Shown: positions 42,016-51,878 of the stretch, piece by piece | Numbering within the stretch: the first letter of the stretch is position 1 | Layout of the letters: every line of letters starts with the position of its first letter | NCBI RefSeq assembly: GCF_000613185.1 | Contig: NZ_CCBB010000003.1 | Span: forward strand, 1,426,001 to 1,490,000 | Origin: Mycolicibacterium cosmeticum | Lineage (GTDB): Bacteria > Actinomycetota > Actinomycetes > Mycobacteriales > Mycobacteriaceae | DNA length: 64,000 nt | Reading direction: 5' to 3' | The notes under the pieces: model-generated | The model's database searches: none | What the model was told of the DNA's origin: nothing | What the model saw: the letters and a program-made list of their open reading frames with translations, nothing else | Made by a program: the position numbers and the translations under genes

Positions 42016-43488
42016 ATGTCCGCCGTCGTCACCCGCGCGTTGATCATCGGGTCCGGGTTCTCCGGCCTCGGGATGGGCATCGCGCTGAAGAAGCAGGGCT
42101 TCACCGACCGGGATTTCCTGATCCTGGAGAAGGCCGACGAGATCGGCGGCACCTGGCGGGACAACACCTACCCGGGCTGCGCGTGCGACATCCCGTCGCA
42201 CATGTACTCCTTCTCCTTCGAGCCGAAGCCGGACTGGAGCCACATGTGGTCGTTCCAGCCGGAGATCTTCGACTACCTCAAGCACGTCACCGACAAGTAC
42301 GGCCTGCGCCGCAACATCCGGTTCAACACCTTCGTCGACCGCGCGCACTGGGATGACCAGGATTCCCGCTGGCATGTGTTCGACAAATCCGGACAGGAGT
42401 TCGTCGCGCAGTTCCTGATCTCCGGGGCCGGCGGACTGCACATCCCGTCGATTCCCGATATCGAGGGCGCCGACACGTTCACCGGGGCGATGTTCCACTC
42501 GGCCCAGTGGGACCACGACGTAGACATCACCGGCAAGCGTGTGGCCGTGATCGGCACCGGAGCCAGCGCCATCCAGATCGTCCCGGCGATCATCGACCAG
42601 GTGGCCGGGCTCGACCTCTACCAGCGCACCCCGGCCTGGGTGATGCCGCGGCCGAACAACGCCTTCCCGCAATGGATGCGGCGGCTGTTCACCTACGTTC
42701 CGGGCGCCCGGGCGCTGATGCGCGCGGCCATCTACTGGATCCACGAGGGGGTCGGGTTCGCCATGACCCAGCAGCCGCGGCTGCTCAAGATCGGTGAACT
42801 GTTGGGCCGCTGGAACATCAACCGCAGCATCAAAGATCCCGAGCTGCGCCGCAAGCTCACCCCGAGCTACACCGCCGGCTGCAAGCGAATCCTGAACTCC
42901 GACACCTACTACGGCGCCATCGCGAACCCCAAGACGCAGGTGATCACCGAGGGGATCGCCAAGGTCACCCCGACCGGCATCGTCACCGGCGACGGCGCCG
43001 AGCATCCGGTCGACGTGATCGTGTGGGCCACCGGCTTCCACGTCACCGACTCCTACACCTACGTCGACATCAAGGGTGCCGGCGGTGAGGACCTGGTGGA
43101 CCGCTGGACGCGGGAGGGCATCGCCGCCCACCGCGGTATCGCCGTGGCGGGTATGCCCAACCTGTTCTTCCTGCTCGGCCCCAACACGGCGCTGGGACAC
43201 AACTCGGTGGTCTTCATGATCGAGTCGCAGATCCGCTACGTCGCGCAGGCCATCGCCGCCGCCGACGCCGCGGGCGCCAAGGCGCTGGCCCCGACGCGGC
43301 AGGCCCAGGACGAATTCAACGCGCAGCTGCAGCACGATCTGGCGGGCACGGTGTTCAGCACCGGAGGTTGCCACAGCTGGTACATGGACGCCCACGGTGT
43401 CAACCGGACCCTGTGGAGCGGTATGACCTGGCAGTACTGGCTGTCCACCCGGCATTTCCAGCCGGCCGAGTACGAGTTCACGGCCTGA
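42016..43488 (+). CDS. flavin-containing Baeyer-Villiger-type monooxygenase (Rv3049c-like)
   Basis: 490-residue FAD/NADPH monooxygenase. First Rossmann motif GSGFSGLG (12-19), the BVMO fingerprint FTGAMFHSAQWD (155-166; FxGxxxHxxxW[P/D]) and the second dinucleotide motif GTGASAIQIVP (180-190) are all intact, with the conserved ATGFHVTDSY-type loop later. It converts ketones to esters or oxygenates heteroatoms; physiological substrate unknown. Between its TetR and nrdF2; corresponds to Rv3049c. ATG 42016 follows AAAGG. Confidence 0.93.
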   Translation: MSAVVTRALIIGSGFSGLGMGIALKKQGFTDRDFLILEKADEIGGTWRDNTYPGCACDIPSHMYSFSFEPKPDWSHMWSFQPEIFDYLKHVTDKYGLRRNIRFNTFVDRAHWDDQDSRWHVFDKSGQEFVAQFLISGAGGLHIPSIPDIEGADTFTGAMFHSAQWDHDVDITGKRVAVIGTGASAIQIVPAIIDQVAGLDLYQRTPAWVMPRPNNAFPQWMRRLFTYVPGARALMRAAIYWIHEGVGFAMTQQPRLLKIGELLGRWNINRSIKDPELRRKLTPSYTAGCKRILNSDTYYGAIANPKTQVITEGIAKVTPTGIVTGDGAEHPVDVIVWATGFHVTDSYTYVDIKGAGGEDLVDRWTREGIAAHRGIAVAGMPNLFFLLGPNTALGHNSVVFMIESQIRYVAQAIAAADAAGAKALAPTRQAQDEFNAQLQHDLAGTVFSTGGCHSWYMDAHGVNRTLWSGMTWQYWLSTRHFQPAEYEFTA

Positions 43489-43504
43489 CCGACGCGACAC
43501 GAAA

Positions 43505-44566
<1,062 letters not shown>

Positions 44567-44590
44567 TCTTCCTACTCCGGGCGGTGGTCG

Positions 44591-45466
44591 TCAGCCGACG
44601 AGTAATGCCATTGCTGTGGAAATGAACTCGGAAACCAGCGGGTTCGTTTCACCGATCCGTGAGGCGACCACGACGCTGCTGGCGGGGAAGCCGTCCAGTG
44701 GCACCGTGGCAAGGTCCGGGCGCACCGAACTGCGGCGATCGCCGACCGGAAGAACCGCAACCGCCTGCCCACTTGCGACAAGTTCCAATCTGTCCTCGAA
44801 GCGTTCGACCACCGGGCCGGCGGGCATCGGCTCCGGACTCGTCGGCTGCCTGGATCCCGCCGGGAAGATCGCGCGCGTTCCGCCGTGTGAGCAGATGACC
44901 GATTGGCCTTGGGCGAAGTCGTCCAGGGATACCGATGTGCGCTGGGCCAGCGGGTGATCGGCGGCCATGACCAGCATGCGAGGCTCGTCGTACAGCGCAG
45001 TGACGCGGACGTTGTCGGTCGGGATGAACAGCGGCGCCCTGGCGACGAGCACATCGACATGTCCGTCGGTGACGAGCCCTTCTTCGTGGCATTCCAAAAA
45101 GCGGGTGACGATGTCCGCGTCGGGGTGCCGACGGCGTAATTCGCGGACGGCCGGTGTGACGACGAGGTCTTCGACGTATCCGATGATGACCTTGCCCCCG
45201 GGCGCGTAGGCGCGGGCGGTGAGCGCCGCTTGGCGGGCCGCCCGCAGAAGAGCCTGCGCCTCAGGAAGAAACGCCTTGCCGGCCTCGGTGAGCAGCGCAC
45301 CCTGCGGCGTGCGGTCGAGCAGCCGGACGCCGAGTCGATGCTCCAGGCGCTGGATCTGCCTACTCAAGGATGGTTGTGCCAGATGTAATTCGGCCGCGGC
45401 CCGGGTGAAGTTCCGATGCTCGGCGACCGCGGTGAAATACCGGATGAGCCTCAGCTCCAGGTCCAT
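44591..45466 (-). CDS. LysR family transcriptional regulator
   Basis: 291-residue regulator with the N-terminal winged helix LELRLIRYFTAVAEHRNFTRAAAELHLAQPSLSRQIQRLE as the family-defining segment and a C-terminal effector domain. Contains the canonical LHLAQPSLSRQI helix and LGVRLLDRT. The ATG at 45466 gives the usual length; GTG 45481 adds five residues. Divergent from the SDR at 45584 (117 bp spacer), the usual LysR target arrangement, so it probably activates that gene in response to an aromatic or fatty substrate; this is inferred. Confidence 0.88.
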   Translation of the reverse strand: MDLELRLIRYFTAVAEHRNFTRAAAELHLAQPSLSRQIQRLEHRLGVRLLDRTPQGALLTEAGKAFLPEAQALLRAARQAALTARAYAPGGKVIIGYVEDLVVTPAVRELRRRHPDADIVTRFLECHEEGLVTDGHVDVLVARAPLFIPTDNVRVTALYDEPRMLVMAADHPLAQRTSVSLDDFAQGQSVICSHGGTRAIFPAGSRQPTSPEPMPAGPVVERFEDRLELVASGQAVAVLPVGDRRSSVRPDLATVPLDGFPASSVVVASRIGETNPLVSEFISTAMALLVG

Positions 45467-45583
45467 GCCCAGATCGTTCACGCGACATCCAACCCGATGG
45501 TGAACAGCGGTATTCCGTTTCGGCATCGGCGGGTGCGGATCAGGTCTTGGACAGATGCTCCGGGCAGTCGAAGACTCGACGGC

Positions 45584-46324
45584 ATGAGCAGATATGACGG
45601 CAAGAATGTGCTGATCACCGGTGGAAGCAGCGGCTTGGGACTGGCCGCCGCTCGCTATCTGGTCCGGCACGGCGCACGGGTCATGGTGACCGGGCGGAAC
45701 CAGGGCACCCTCGACGTCGCCGCTCGTCAGCTGGGTGAGCGCGGGATCGCGGTGCAAAGCGATGCACGTTCACTCGCGGCCATCGACGAACTCGCCGACC
45801 GTGTCCGGGACGACTTCGGCACCCTCGATGCGTTGATCGTCAACGCGGGCGTGGGCAGTTTCGACTCGTTCTTTGCGGTCACCGAGCAGACGTTCGACGA
45901 TGTCTTCGCGATCAACACCAAAGGGCCCTTCTTCACGGTGCAGAAGCTGGCACCACTGCTGGCCGACGGTGGTGGCGTCGTGCTCACGACCTCGATCGCG
46001 AACCAGACCGGCTGGGACGCGCTCAGCGTCTACTCGGCGAGCAAGGCGGCGTTGCGGTCGATGGCCCGCACGCTCAGCAGGGAATTACTGCCCAGGGGCA
46101 TCCGCGTCAATGCGATCAGCCCCGGTTCCATCGACACCGGCAAGTTGGAGAAGGAAGTGCCGGAGAAGGCCGCGCAACTCAAAGCGCAATTCGAGGCGAG
46201 CAGCCCGATGCAGCGGTGGGGGCGCCCCGACGAGTTCGCTCCTGCTGTGGCGTTTCTGGCGTTCGACGCGACGTATGTCGCCGGCATCGAGCTCGTCGTC
46301 GACGGCGGTGAATCGCAACTTTGA
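45584..46324 (+). CDS. SDR family oxidoreductase
   Basis: 246-residue SDR with TGGSSGLG (12-19), NAGVGS in place of NNAG, TSIANQTGWDALS with the catalytic Ser region, and VYSASKAALRSMARTLSREL with the Tyr/Lys. The C-terminus IELVVDGGESQL is standard. ATG 45584. Divergent from and presumably regulated by the LysR protein. Likely an oxidoreductase of a small xenobiotic or carbonyl compound, but the substrate cannot be read. Confidence 0.9.
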   Translation: MSRYDGKNVLITGGSSGLGLAAARYLVRHGARVMVTGRNQGTLDVAARQLGERGIAVQSDARSLAAIDELADRVRDDFGTLDALIVNAGVGSFDSFFAVTEQTFDDVFAINTKGPFFTVQKLAPLLADGGGVVLTTSIANQTGWDALSVYSASKAALRSMARTLSRELLPRGIRVNAISPGSIDTGKLEKEVPEKAAQLKAQFEASSPMQRWGRPDEFAPAVAFLAFDATYVAGIELVVDGGESQL

Positions 46325-46356
46325 CGGCCCAAAGTCGGGGCCTTACGGGTAACCGG

Positions 46357-46659
46357 CTAGATGCACCACTGACCCAGGCAGATGGCACCCGGGGGCTGCC
46401 AGCCGCCGTTCCAGCCGGCCGGCCCCCAGGGGCCCTCGTTCGGGTTCCAGCCCCGCGGCGGCCCCCAGCCGTCGCCCGGCCGGCCCCAGCCGTGGTCGTG
46501 ATCGCCCCAGCCGGGTCCGGGCGGGGGCGGACCCCAGGCCGGGACCGGGCCGGTGGCGGGTGCGGCCGCGGCCGTCCCCGCCCCGATGCCGACCGCTGCT
46601 GCCAATCCACCGGCGATCGCCATACCGGCGATCAGTTTGTGTGCGTTCATGTATGCCAT
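46357..46659 (-). CDS. secreted Gly/Pro/Trp-rich small protein
   Basis: 100-residue (or 97 from the ATG at 46650) exported protein: signal peptide LIAGMAIAGGLAAAVGIGAG followed by cleavage region TAAAAPATG, then a very Gly-, Pro- and Trp-rich mature part with repeated W-G-x-P motifs (PAWGPPPPGPGWGDHD, HGWGRPGDGWGPPRGWNP) and a C-terminal CLGQWC pair of cysteines. I cannot assign a function; similar short proteins occur in other mycobacteria. Both starts lack a strong ribosome site. Between convergent SDR and the SOUL gene. Confidence 0.6.
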   Translation of the reverse strand: MAYMNAHKLIAGMAIAGGLAAAVGIGAGTAAAAPATGPVPAWGPPPPGPGWGDHDHGWGRPGDGWGPPRGWNPNEGPWGPAGWNGGWQPPGAICLGQWCI

Positions 46660-46719
46660 GTTAGTTAGCGAATATAATTATCAGCTATGTGTGGCCTCTG
46701 AATCGGCACAGCCGTGCTG

Positions 46720-47352
46720 TCACTCCACGGGGATGGCCACCTCATTGCGGCGGCGGAAGGGCAGCGTCCACGGCGGGTCGAAAAACCACGCGGTGGGTTC
46801 GCCGGTGGCCTCGAACCCATACTGCCGCAGCACATCCCGCAACCTGGCCGTCTGCTCGGCGACCCGCCGGGCGTGGTAGCCGCCGCTGAAGCGCAGCACG
46901 GCATACGTCTCCGGAGGGACCGTCACCAATTCGACGCGCGGGTCGTCGGGTCTGGGCAGCGTGTCCATGGTCCACCGCGCGGGCATGAAGAAGCGGATGA
47001 CCCACTCGTCGGCCTCGCGCCGTTGAGCGACCGGCGCCGTCATGGCGATCTTGGTCCCGCCGGACCGACCGGTCTGCACCGCCACGGGCGCGGTCATCGC
47101 GATGCTCCGGCCACCGTCGTTGCCGCCGAAGATGTAGGTGGCGAGGCGCCGGAATCCGGTGGATCGGGCCTGATCCTCTGACTGACCCACCACCCGCGTC
47201 TGGGCCGCGATCCGCTCCCGGTAGTAGCGCACCTGCACCCCTCGGGCCAGCTCCACCGCGTTGAACTTCGGCTCCTCCAACCCGATCCTGATCCCGGCCA
47301 CGGATCCGACCGTCTCCACCACCTGCTTGGCGATGGCCTGCACACCCGGCAT
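46720..47352 (-). CDS. SOUL heme-binding family protein
   Basis: 210-residue SOUL/HBP-family protein. The segments GIRIGLEEPKFNAVELARGVQVRYY (as parts), GFRRLATYIFGGNDGGRSIAMTAPV and RFSGGYHARRVAEQTARLRDVL correspond to the conserved core, in which heme or other tetrapyrrole is bound in animal members; the bacterial ligand is unproved. The final WFFDPPWTLPFRRRNEVAI is the characteristic closing motif. ATG 47352 after GGAGAGGAC is preferred over 47436. Downstream of and same strand as the topoisomerase IB gene with an 80-bp gap. Confidence 0.88.
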   Translation of the reverse strand: MPGVQAIAKQVVETVGSVAGIRIGLEEPKFNAVELARGVQVRYYRERIAAQTRVVGQSEDQARSTGFRRLATYIFGGNDGGRSIAMTAPVAVQTGRSGGTKIAMTAPVAQRREADEWVIRFFMPARWTMDTLPRPDDPRVELVTVPPETYAVLRFSGGYHARRVAEQTARLRDVLRQYGFEATGEPTAWFFDPPWTLPFRRRNEVAIPVE

Positions 47353-47432
47353 GCCTTGTCCTCTCCCCGTCGCGCGAGTGGTTCCTCGCGTCGTAAGGCA
47401 TTCGGAGTGCACCGCGTGCCGGATGGCGACGC

Positions 47433-48497
47433 TCACGCCGCCGTCGGCATCGGCGCACCCTTGGGCCGCCGGGACGCGGCGTTGCCCTTGTCCACCTTCA
47501 GGATCAGATTGCGCGTGGCCTTCTCCAGAACCGCTTGTGCGGCAACGGAATCGTCGATCCTCGCCGCGCGGCGCACCGCCGTGCCGATGGTCAGGCCCTG
47601 CTCGTAGCCGGCGACCACCCGGGGATCGACATACGAACTGCGCGCGACGGCGGGCGTGTTGCCCAACGACTCGGCGACCTCTTTCATCACGGCCGCCTCG
47701 ACGCGCTTGACCACGCGCTTGGAGACCGGGGGATCGGCGTCGGCGAACGCGGCCGCGGCCAGCACCGTCCCGTGCCAGGTCCGCAGGTCCTTGACACTGA
47801 ACTCCGCGCCGACCAGCTCCTTGAACCGTGCGTTGAGGTCATCGGAGCGGATGTCGGCCCAGCCGGACGCGGCCCGGCACACCAGCAGCCGTCCGCTGCG
47901 GTCCCCGCGGCGCAACAACGCCTTGACGGCCCGGGCCACCTCGGGATCGGCCAACTCCAGGCGCCGCTGGACGCCACTCTTGGCCGGGTAGTCGAAGGAC
48001 ACCGCGTCACCGCGGACACTGACGTGCTCGCACAACAACGTTGCCAGACCGTACGATTCGTTCTCCTCGGCGTACTGCTCGCCGCCCGCGCGGAAGTACC
48101 CGTGGTCCAGCAGGTGCAGCGCCAGCGCCAGCACGCGGTCCCGACTCAGGCCCTTGCCGCCGAGATCGTCGGCGACCTTCGCGCGCCAGTCCGGCAGCCG
48201 GGTGGACATGTCCAGGACCCGGTCGAACTTCTCCTCGGCTCGTTCCTGATGCCACTGCGGGTGGTACAGGTACTGACGCCGGCCCGCCGCGTCGGTGCCG
48301 ACGGCCTGGATGTGCCCGTTCGGGAACGGGCAGATCCACACCTTCTTCCAGGCCGGGGGAATCACCAGCGCCTTGATCCGGGCGATCGTCGGGTCGTCGT
48401 TCAGCAACGAACCATCCGGGCCGTAATAGGCGAATCCCTTTCCGCGCCGCTTCCGGCTGATCCCGGGAGCCGAGAGCGCACTCCGCCGTAGTCGCAT
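47433..48497 (-). CDS. DNA topoisomerase IB (poxvirus type)
   Basis: 354-residue bacterial topoisomerase IB that relaxes supercoils through a 3'-phosphotyrosine intermediate. The catalytic pentad can be traced: R136 in GYFRAGGE, K173 in YPAKSG, R239 and H242 in LRTWHGT, and the nucleophile Y289 in ARSSYVDPRVV. The N-terminal ~90 residues are the DNA-binding domain ending in WKKVWICPFPNGHIQAVG-type motif. ATG 48497. Not part of the M. tuberculosis backbone as far as I recall; an accessory gene in this block. Upstream is a divergent microprotein pair. Confidence 0.93.
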   Translation of the reverse strand: MRLRRSALSAPGISRKRRGKGFAYYGPDGSLLNDDPTIARIKALVIPPAWKKVWICPFPNGHIQAVGTDAAGRRQYLYHPQWHQERAEEKFDRVLDMSTRLPDWRAKVADDLGGKGLSRDRVLALALHLLDHGYFRAGGEQYAEENESYGLATLLCEHVSVRGDAVSFDYPAKSGVQRRLELADPEVARAVKALLRRGDRSGRLLVCRAASGWADIRSDDLNARFKELVGAEFSVKDLRTWHGTVLAAAAFADADPPVSKRVVKRVEAAVMKEVAESLGNTPAVARSSYVDPRVVAGYEQGLTIGTAVRRAARIDDSVAAQAVLEKATRNLILKVDKGNAASRRPKGAPMPTAA

Positions 48498-48632
48498 GAC
48501 GCCTTCCTCAGCCGGTGTTTTCGTGTTGCCGGGATTACCCCGGCGGGGTCGGCTCTACACCTGGCGGACAGCCGGTTTGCGCACGCCCCGAACGGGGCAT
48601 CCTGACGCAGGTCAGGGCGAGGAGGGACGATC

Positions 48633-48845
48633 ATGACAGCACCGGTGTTGGCAGGAAGCGATGTCACGGAAACCAATGTCGTCGACCTCGCCTCCCGACG
48701 GGCCCGGCACAATCTGCGCCGGATGACGGCGCCGAAACGCCGGCGCGTGTGGTCGGCCGGTGCGACGGGCGCGGAGGAGCCGTGCCGGGTGCTGCCGTTC
48801 CGGCGCCGGCCCACGCTTTCTCAGCAACTTCACGGCTTTCGTTGA
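48633..48845 (+). CDS. microprotein A, tandem paralogue (ETNVV...CRVLPFRR)
   Basis: 70-residue basic protein of unknown family. Core ETNVVDLASRRARHNLR (13-29) and C-terminal CRVLPFRR (51-58) are almost identical to those of the next gene at 48914 (ETNVVELAPRRARQNMR, CRVLPFRR), so the two are tandem paralogues. A strong ribosome site GAGGAGGG precedes the ATG, and codon use is coding-like. No membrane segment or signal peptide. Divergent from topoisomerase IB. DNA- or RNA-binding is a guess from the basic composition. Confidence 0.7.
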   Translation: MTAPVLAGSDVTETNVVDLASRRARHNLRRMTAPKRRRVWSAGATGAEEPCRVLPFRRRPTLSQQLHGFR

Positions 48846-48913
48846 AGGTCTTCCTCCATTGGGCGAGCAACCTCGAAGGTGACGGATGCACGACCCGCAC
48901 AGGAGGGGACATC

Positions 48914-49093
48914 ATGGCAGCGACCGCGATTGCCGAGACCAACGTCGTCGAGCTCGCGCCGCGACGCGCCCGGCAGAACATGCGCGCGCTCGTCGAGGCC
49001 AAGCGCAGGCACCCCTCCTACGTCGGTCCCACGCCGGCCCGGCGACCTCAGGAAGTGTGCCGCGTGCTGCCGTTCAGGCGCTCAGCGGGATAG
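48914..49093 (+). CDS. microprotein B, tandem paralogue (ETNVV...CRVLPFRR)
   Basis: 59-residue protein MAATAIAETNVVELAPRRAR continuing QNMRALVEAKRRHPSYVG to the end QEVCRVLPFRRSAG. Conserved core (8-24) and C-terminal CRVLPFRR (49-56) match microprotein A. The spacer between the two genes is 68 bp and AGGAGGGG lies before this ATG, so both are made from one message. Its 3' end overlaps by 20 bp with the convergent histidine kinase gene. The single conserved cysteine next to a basic cluster is notable. Confidence 0.7.
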   Translation: MAATAIAETNVVELAPRRARQNMRALVEAKRRHPSYVGPTPARRPQEVCRVLPFRRSAG

Positions 49094-50564
49094 CCGCGGT
49101 GACGGTGGTCCCGGCGCCCGCGGCACTGGACACCCCGAACTCGCCCGACAGCGCCCGCACCCGGTCACGCAAACCGACCAGACCCGATCCGCCACCCGCC
49201 ACCGCGCCACCGACACCGTCATCGGTGACCGTCAGCCGTAACCCGGCCTCATCGGCGACGGCCGTGACGGTGATCACCTCCGCGTCGGCGTATTTGGCTG
49301 CGTTGGTGAGAGATTCGGCCACCACGTAGTAGGCGGCCACCTCGACGGACTCCGGTAGCCGCTCGTCGACGCGCAGGTCGAGTTCGACCGGCACCGGCGA
49401 CCGGCGAGCCAGGGTCCGGATCGCCGGTGCCAGCCCGCCCTTGGACAGGATCGCCGGGTGCAGGCCGCGGGACAGTTCCTGCAGGTCCGCATACAGGCCG
49501 GCCAGCCCCTCGACGATGCCGGACAACTGGGTCCGCAGGGTGCCCTCGGCGGCCGCCTCGGCCGCCCGCAGCTGCAGGCTCAGTGCGACGATGCGCTGCT
49601 GGGCGCCGTCGTGCAGGTCACGTTCGAAGCCGCGCCGGGCCTGGTCGGCGGCCGCGACGATGCGGGCCCGCGACGCGGTCAGTTCGGCGCGGGTCTCGGC
49701 GTTGGCGATCGAGGTGGACACCAGGTCGGCGAAATCACAGATATGCGCCTCGGCGTGCTCGGCGGCCCCGTACGGCTTCGGCCAGGCGGCCACCAGCGCG
49801 CCGCGCGTCTCGCCGTCCACGATCACCGGCGCGCCGGCACCCGAACGCATGCCCAGCCCGGTGAGCATCGTCGCGACCTCACCGGTGGCCGCGCCGTAAT
49901 CGTCGATGCGTGCCGGGGCGGCGGTGGCCCGGACCCGGGTCCCGACATTGTCGCCCGCCAGCGAATACCGTTGGCCGGCAGCGAAAGCCCGTGGGTCGCT
50001 GGTCGCCAGCACCACCGCGTGCTCGTCGGATTCGTAGCGCAGCAGCGTGACGTGCTGGGCCCCGAGGCTGTGCGCCAACTCCGAGACCGCGACGTCGTAC
50101 ACCTCGGCGATGGGCGCCCCGCGGGCCACCAGGGTGGCCACCCGCCGCAGCGCGGCCTGCGCAACGGCCAGGCCGGTCGCTTCGCGGCGCCGTTGCTCGG
50201 CTTCGGCGGTGCGCAGCCGCGCCTGTCCGACCAGCACATTGGTCACCAGCGCCAGGGTGAGGAACACCCCCACCGCCGGTGCCAGGCTGTCCCGGCCCTC
50301 CAGGTGGAAGTACGTGTAGACCAGCGCGCTGGCCACCGACGTCGCCACCGAGAGCCCGAACCCCCAACCGGCCGAGACCACCAGCACCCCGAGCAGGAAC
50401 ACCGCACCGAACGCGTCGTCGGGGGCCACCCGCTTGAGCGCCAGCACCACCAACGTCTCGGCGGCGATGAAGCCGGCCGCCACCACTACACCCCAGCCGA
50501 GGGGCCGGGCGGTGGGCCGCACGATGAGGGCCAGTGCACGACCGGACCACGAATGCCAGTTCAC
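49074..50564 (-). CDS. sensor histidine kinase, NarL type with GAF domain
   Basis: 496-residue kinase: N-terminal ~110 residues hold about four membrane helices (AAGFIAAETLVVLAL, AVFLLGVLVVSAGWGFG, VGVFLTLALVTNVLVG), a DUF4118-like anchor; a GAF domain follows (about 135-290, AVVLATSDPRAFAAGQRYSL); then the HisKA_3 H-box RDLHDGAQQRIVALSLQL and an HATPase with ESLTNAAKYADAE and DDGVGG. It autophosphorylates the His and passes phosphate to a NarL-type regulator, probably 51009. Signal unknown. ATG 50564. The receiver gene at 50650 stands divergent from it. Confidence 0.9.
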   Translation of the reverse strand: MNWHSWSGRALALIVRPTARPLGWGVVVAAGFIAAETLVVLALKRVAPDDAFGAVFLLGVLVVSAGWGFGLSVATSVASALVYTYFHLEGRDSLAPAVGVFLTLALVTNVLVGQARLRTAEAEQRRREATGLAVAQAALRRVATLVARGAPIAEVYDVAVSELAHSLGAQHVTLLRYESDEHAVVLATSDPRAFAAGQRYSLAGDNVGTRVRATAAPARIDDYGAATGEVATMLTGLGMRSGAGAPVIVDGETRGALVAAWPKPYGAAEHAEAHICDFADLVSTSIANAETRAELTASRARIVAAADQARRGFERDLHDGAQQRIVALSLQLRAAEAAAEGTLRTQLSGIVEGLAGLYADLQELSRGLHPAILSKGGLAPAIRTLARRSPVPVELDLRVDERLPESVEVAAYYVVAESLTNAAKYADAEVITVTAVADEAGLRLTVTDDGVGGAVAGGGSGLVGLRDRVRALSGEFGVSSAAGAGTTVTAAIPLSA

Positions 50565-50649
50565 CCCGCAGATGTTATTGCGGAAGTTGACAGCGAACTT
50601 TCCGGCTAGCGGTAATGCCTCGGCCGCGTGGTGCTGTCAAGCTCGGAGT

Positions 50650-51006
50650 ATGTCTGGTTCACCGGTTGTGCGGGCGCTGATCGTCGACGACAGCGCCGCG
50701 TTCCGGGATGCCGCGGCGACGATGCTGGCGCACGGCGGGATCACCGTCGTCGGCACGGCCACCGACGGCGCCGGTGCGGTGGACGCCAGCAGGGCGCTGC
50801 AACCCGATGTCGCGCTGGTGGACGTCGACCTCGGCGCCGACAACGGTTTCGACGTGGCCGAGCAGCTCACCGATGTGCCGGTGATCCTCATCTCGACCCA
50901 CGACGAACAGGACTTCGCCGACCTGATCGCCGACAGCCCGGCCCGCGGATTCCTGCCCAAGTTCGCGCTGTCACCCGAGGCCATCCGCGGCCTGCTGCAC
51001 GGCTGA
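50650..51006 (+). CDS. stand-alone response regulator receiver domain
   Basis: 118-residue single-domain receiver: acidic pair D13-D14 in IVDDS, phospho-acceptor D58 in VALVDVDLG, S82 in ILIST and K104 in FLPKF, all intact; there is no output domain. It stands between the divergent histidine kinase and the convergent NarL-type regulator, two bases from the latter's stop. It could compete with the regulator for phosphate from the kinase, or interact with another protein (CheY-like). Start ATG 50650 has weak ribosome site GGAG. Confidence 0.85.
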   Translation: MSGSPVVRALIVDDSAAFRDAAATMLAHGGITVVGTATDGAGAVDASRALQPDVALVDVDLGADNGFDVAEQLTDVPVILISTHDEQDFADLIADSPARGFLPKFALSPEAIRGLLHG

Positions 51007-51008
51007 GA

Positions 51009-51659
51009 TCAGCGCGAGTCCAGGAACAGGATCACCGCGCGCACCCGCCGGTGATCGTCGCCGGTCTCCGGCAGGTCCAGTTTGGTCAGGATGCTGCGCA
51101 CGTGTTTTTCCACCGTGCCCTCGGTCACCCAGAGTCGCCTGCCGATCCCCGCGTTGGACAGCCCCTCGGCCATCAGGGCCAGCACCTCACGTTCCCGTGA
51201 GCTCAGCGCGGACAGCGGATCGTTGCGTCGCCGCGCCGACACCAGCTCGGTGACCAGCGCCGGATCGATGACCGACGCGCCCGCGGCCACCCGGTTGAGG
51301 GTGTCGACGAAATCCTCCACATCGGTGACGCGGGTCTTGAGCAGGTACCCGATGGCGTGCCCGCCGGCGAGCAGCTCGGTGGCGTGCTCGACGTCGATAT
51401 GCGCCGAGAGCACCACGATGCCGGTGTCCGGGAGCTCGGCGCGGATGGTGCGGGCGGCGTCCAGCCCTTCGGCGCTGTGGCTGGGTGGCATGCGGATGTC
51501 GGTGAGCACCAACTCGGGCCGTTGCGCCCGCACCACCTCGAGCAGGGTCGGCGCGTCACCGGCCTGCCCGACGACCTCGAATCCCGACCGTTGCAGCAGA
51601 CTCGCCACGCCCTCCCGCAACAGCACGTCGTCCTCGGCGATGACAACTCGTATAGCCAC
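51009..51659 (-). CDS. LuxR/NarL-type response regulator
   Basis: 216-residue two-domain regulator. Receiver: AIRVVIAEDDVLLREGVASLL, LVLTDIRMPP (phospho-Asp) and YLLKTRVTDVEDF. Output: LSSREREVLALMAEGLSNAGIGRRLWVTEGTVEKHVRSILTKL is the LuxR helix-turn-helix region, in which the T-V-E-K-H-V recognition helix is conserved. GTG 51659 gives the family length; longer frames run through non-coding DNA. Partner of the kinase at 49074 by location. The convergent receiver gene's stop is two bases away. Confidence 0.9.
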   Translation of the reverse strand: MAIRVVIAEDDVLLREGVASLLQRSGFEVVGQAGDAPTLLEVVRAQRPELVLTDIRMPPSHSAEGLDAARTIRAELPDTGIVVLSAHIDVEHATELLAGGHAIGYLLKTRVTDVEDFVDTLNRVAAGASVIDPALVTELVSARRRNDPLSALSSREREVLALMAEGLSNAGIGRRLWVTEGTVEKHVRSILTKLDLPETGDDHRRVRAVILFLDSR

Positions 51660-51878
51660 CCGTATGCCCTTTCCGCCCAACCCCCAAGCCGCCCGTGCAG
51701 CCGCGACATTCTCGCATCCCATCGTCGTGCCGGTGCGGCATCGGGTCGATATGGGGGCTAGCCCTACCCGGCCGGTACCGGCAGCGTTCCTCCGGGATTG
51801 GCAGCCAGCAGCGCAGACATCGCCTCCGCGGTGGAGCAAGGTGAACACGTCGAACCAGTCCAGCCAGAGGAGATCGAA

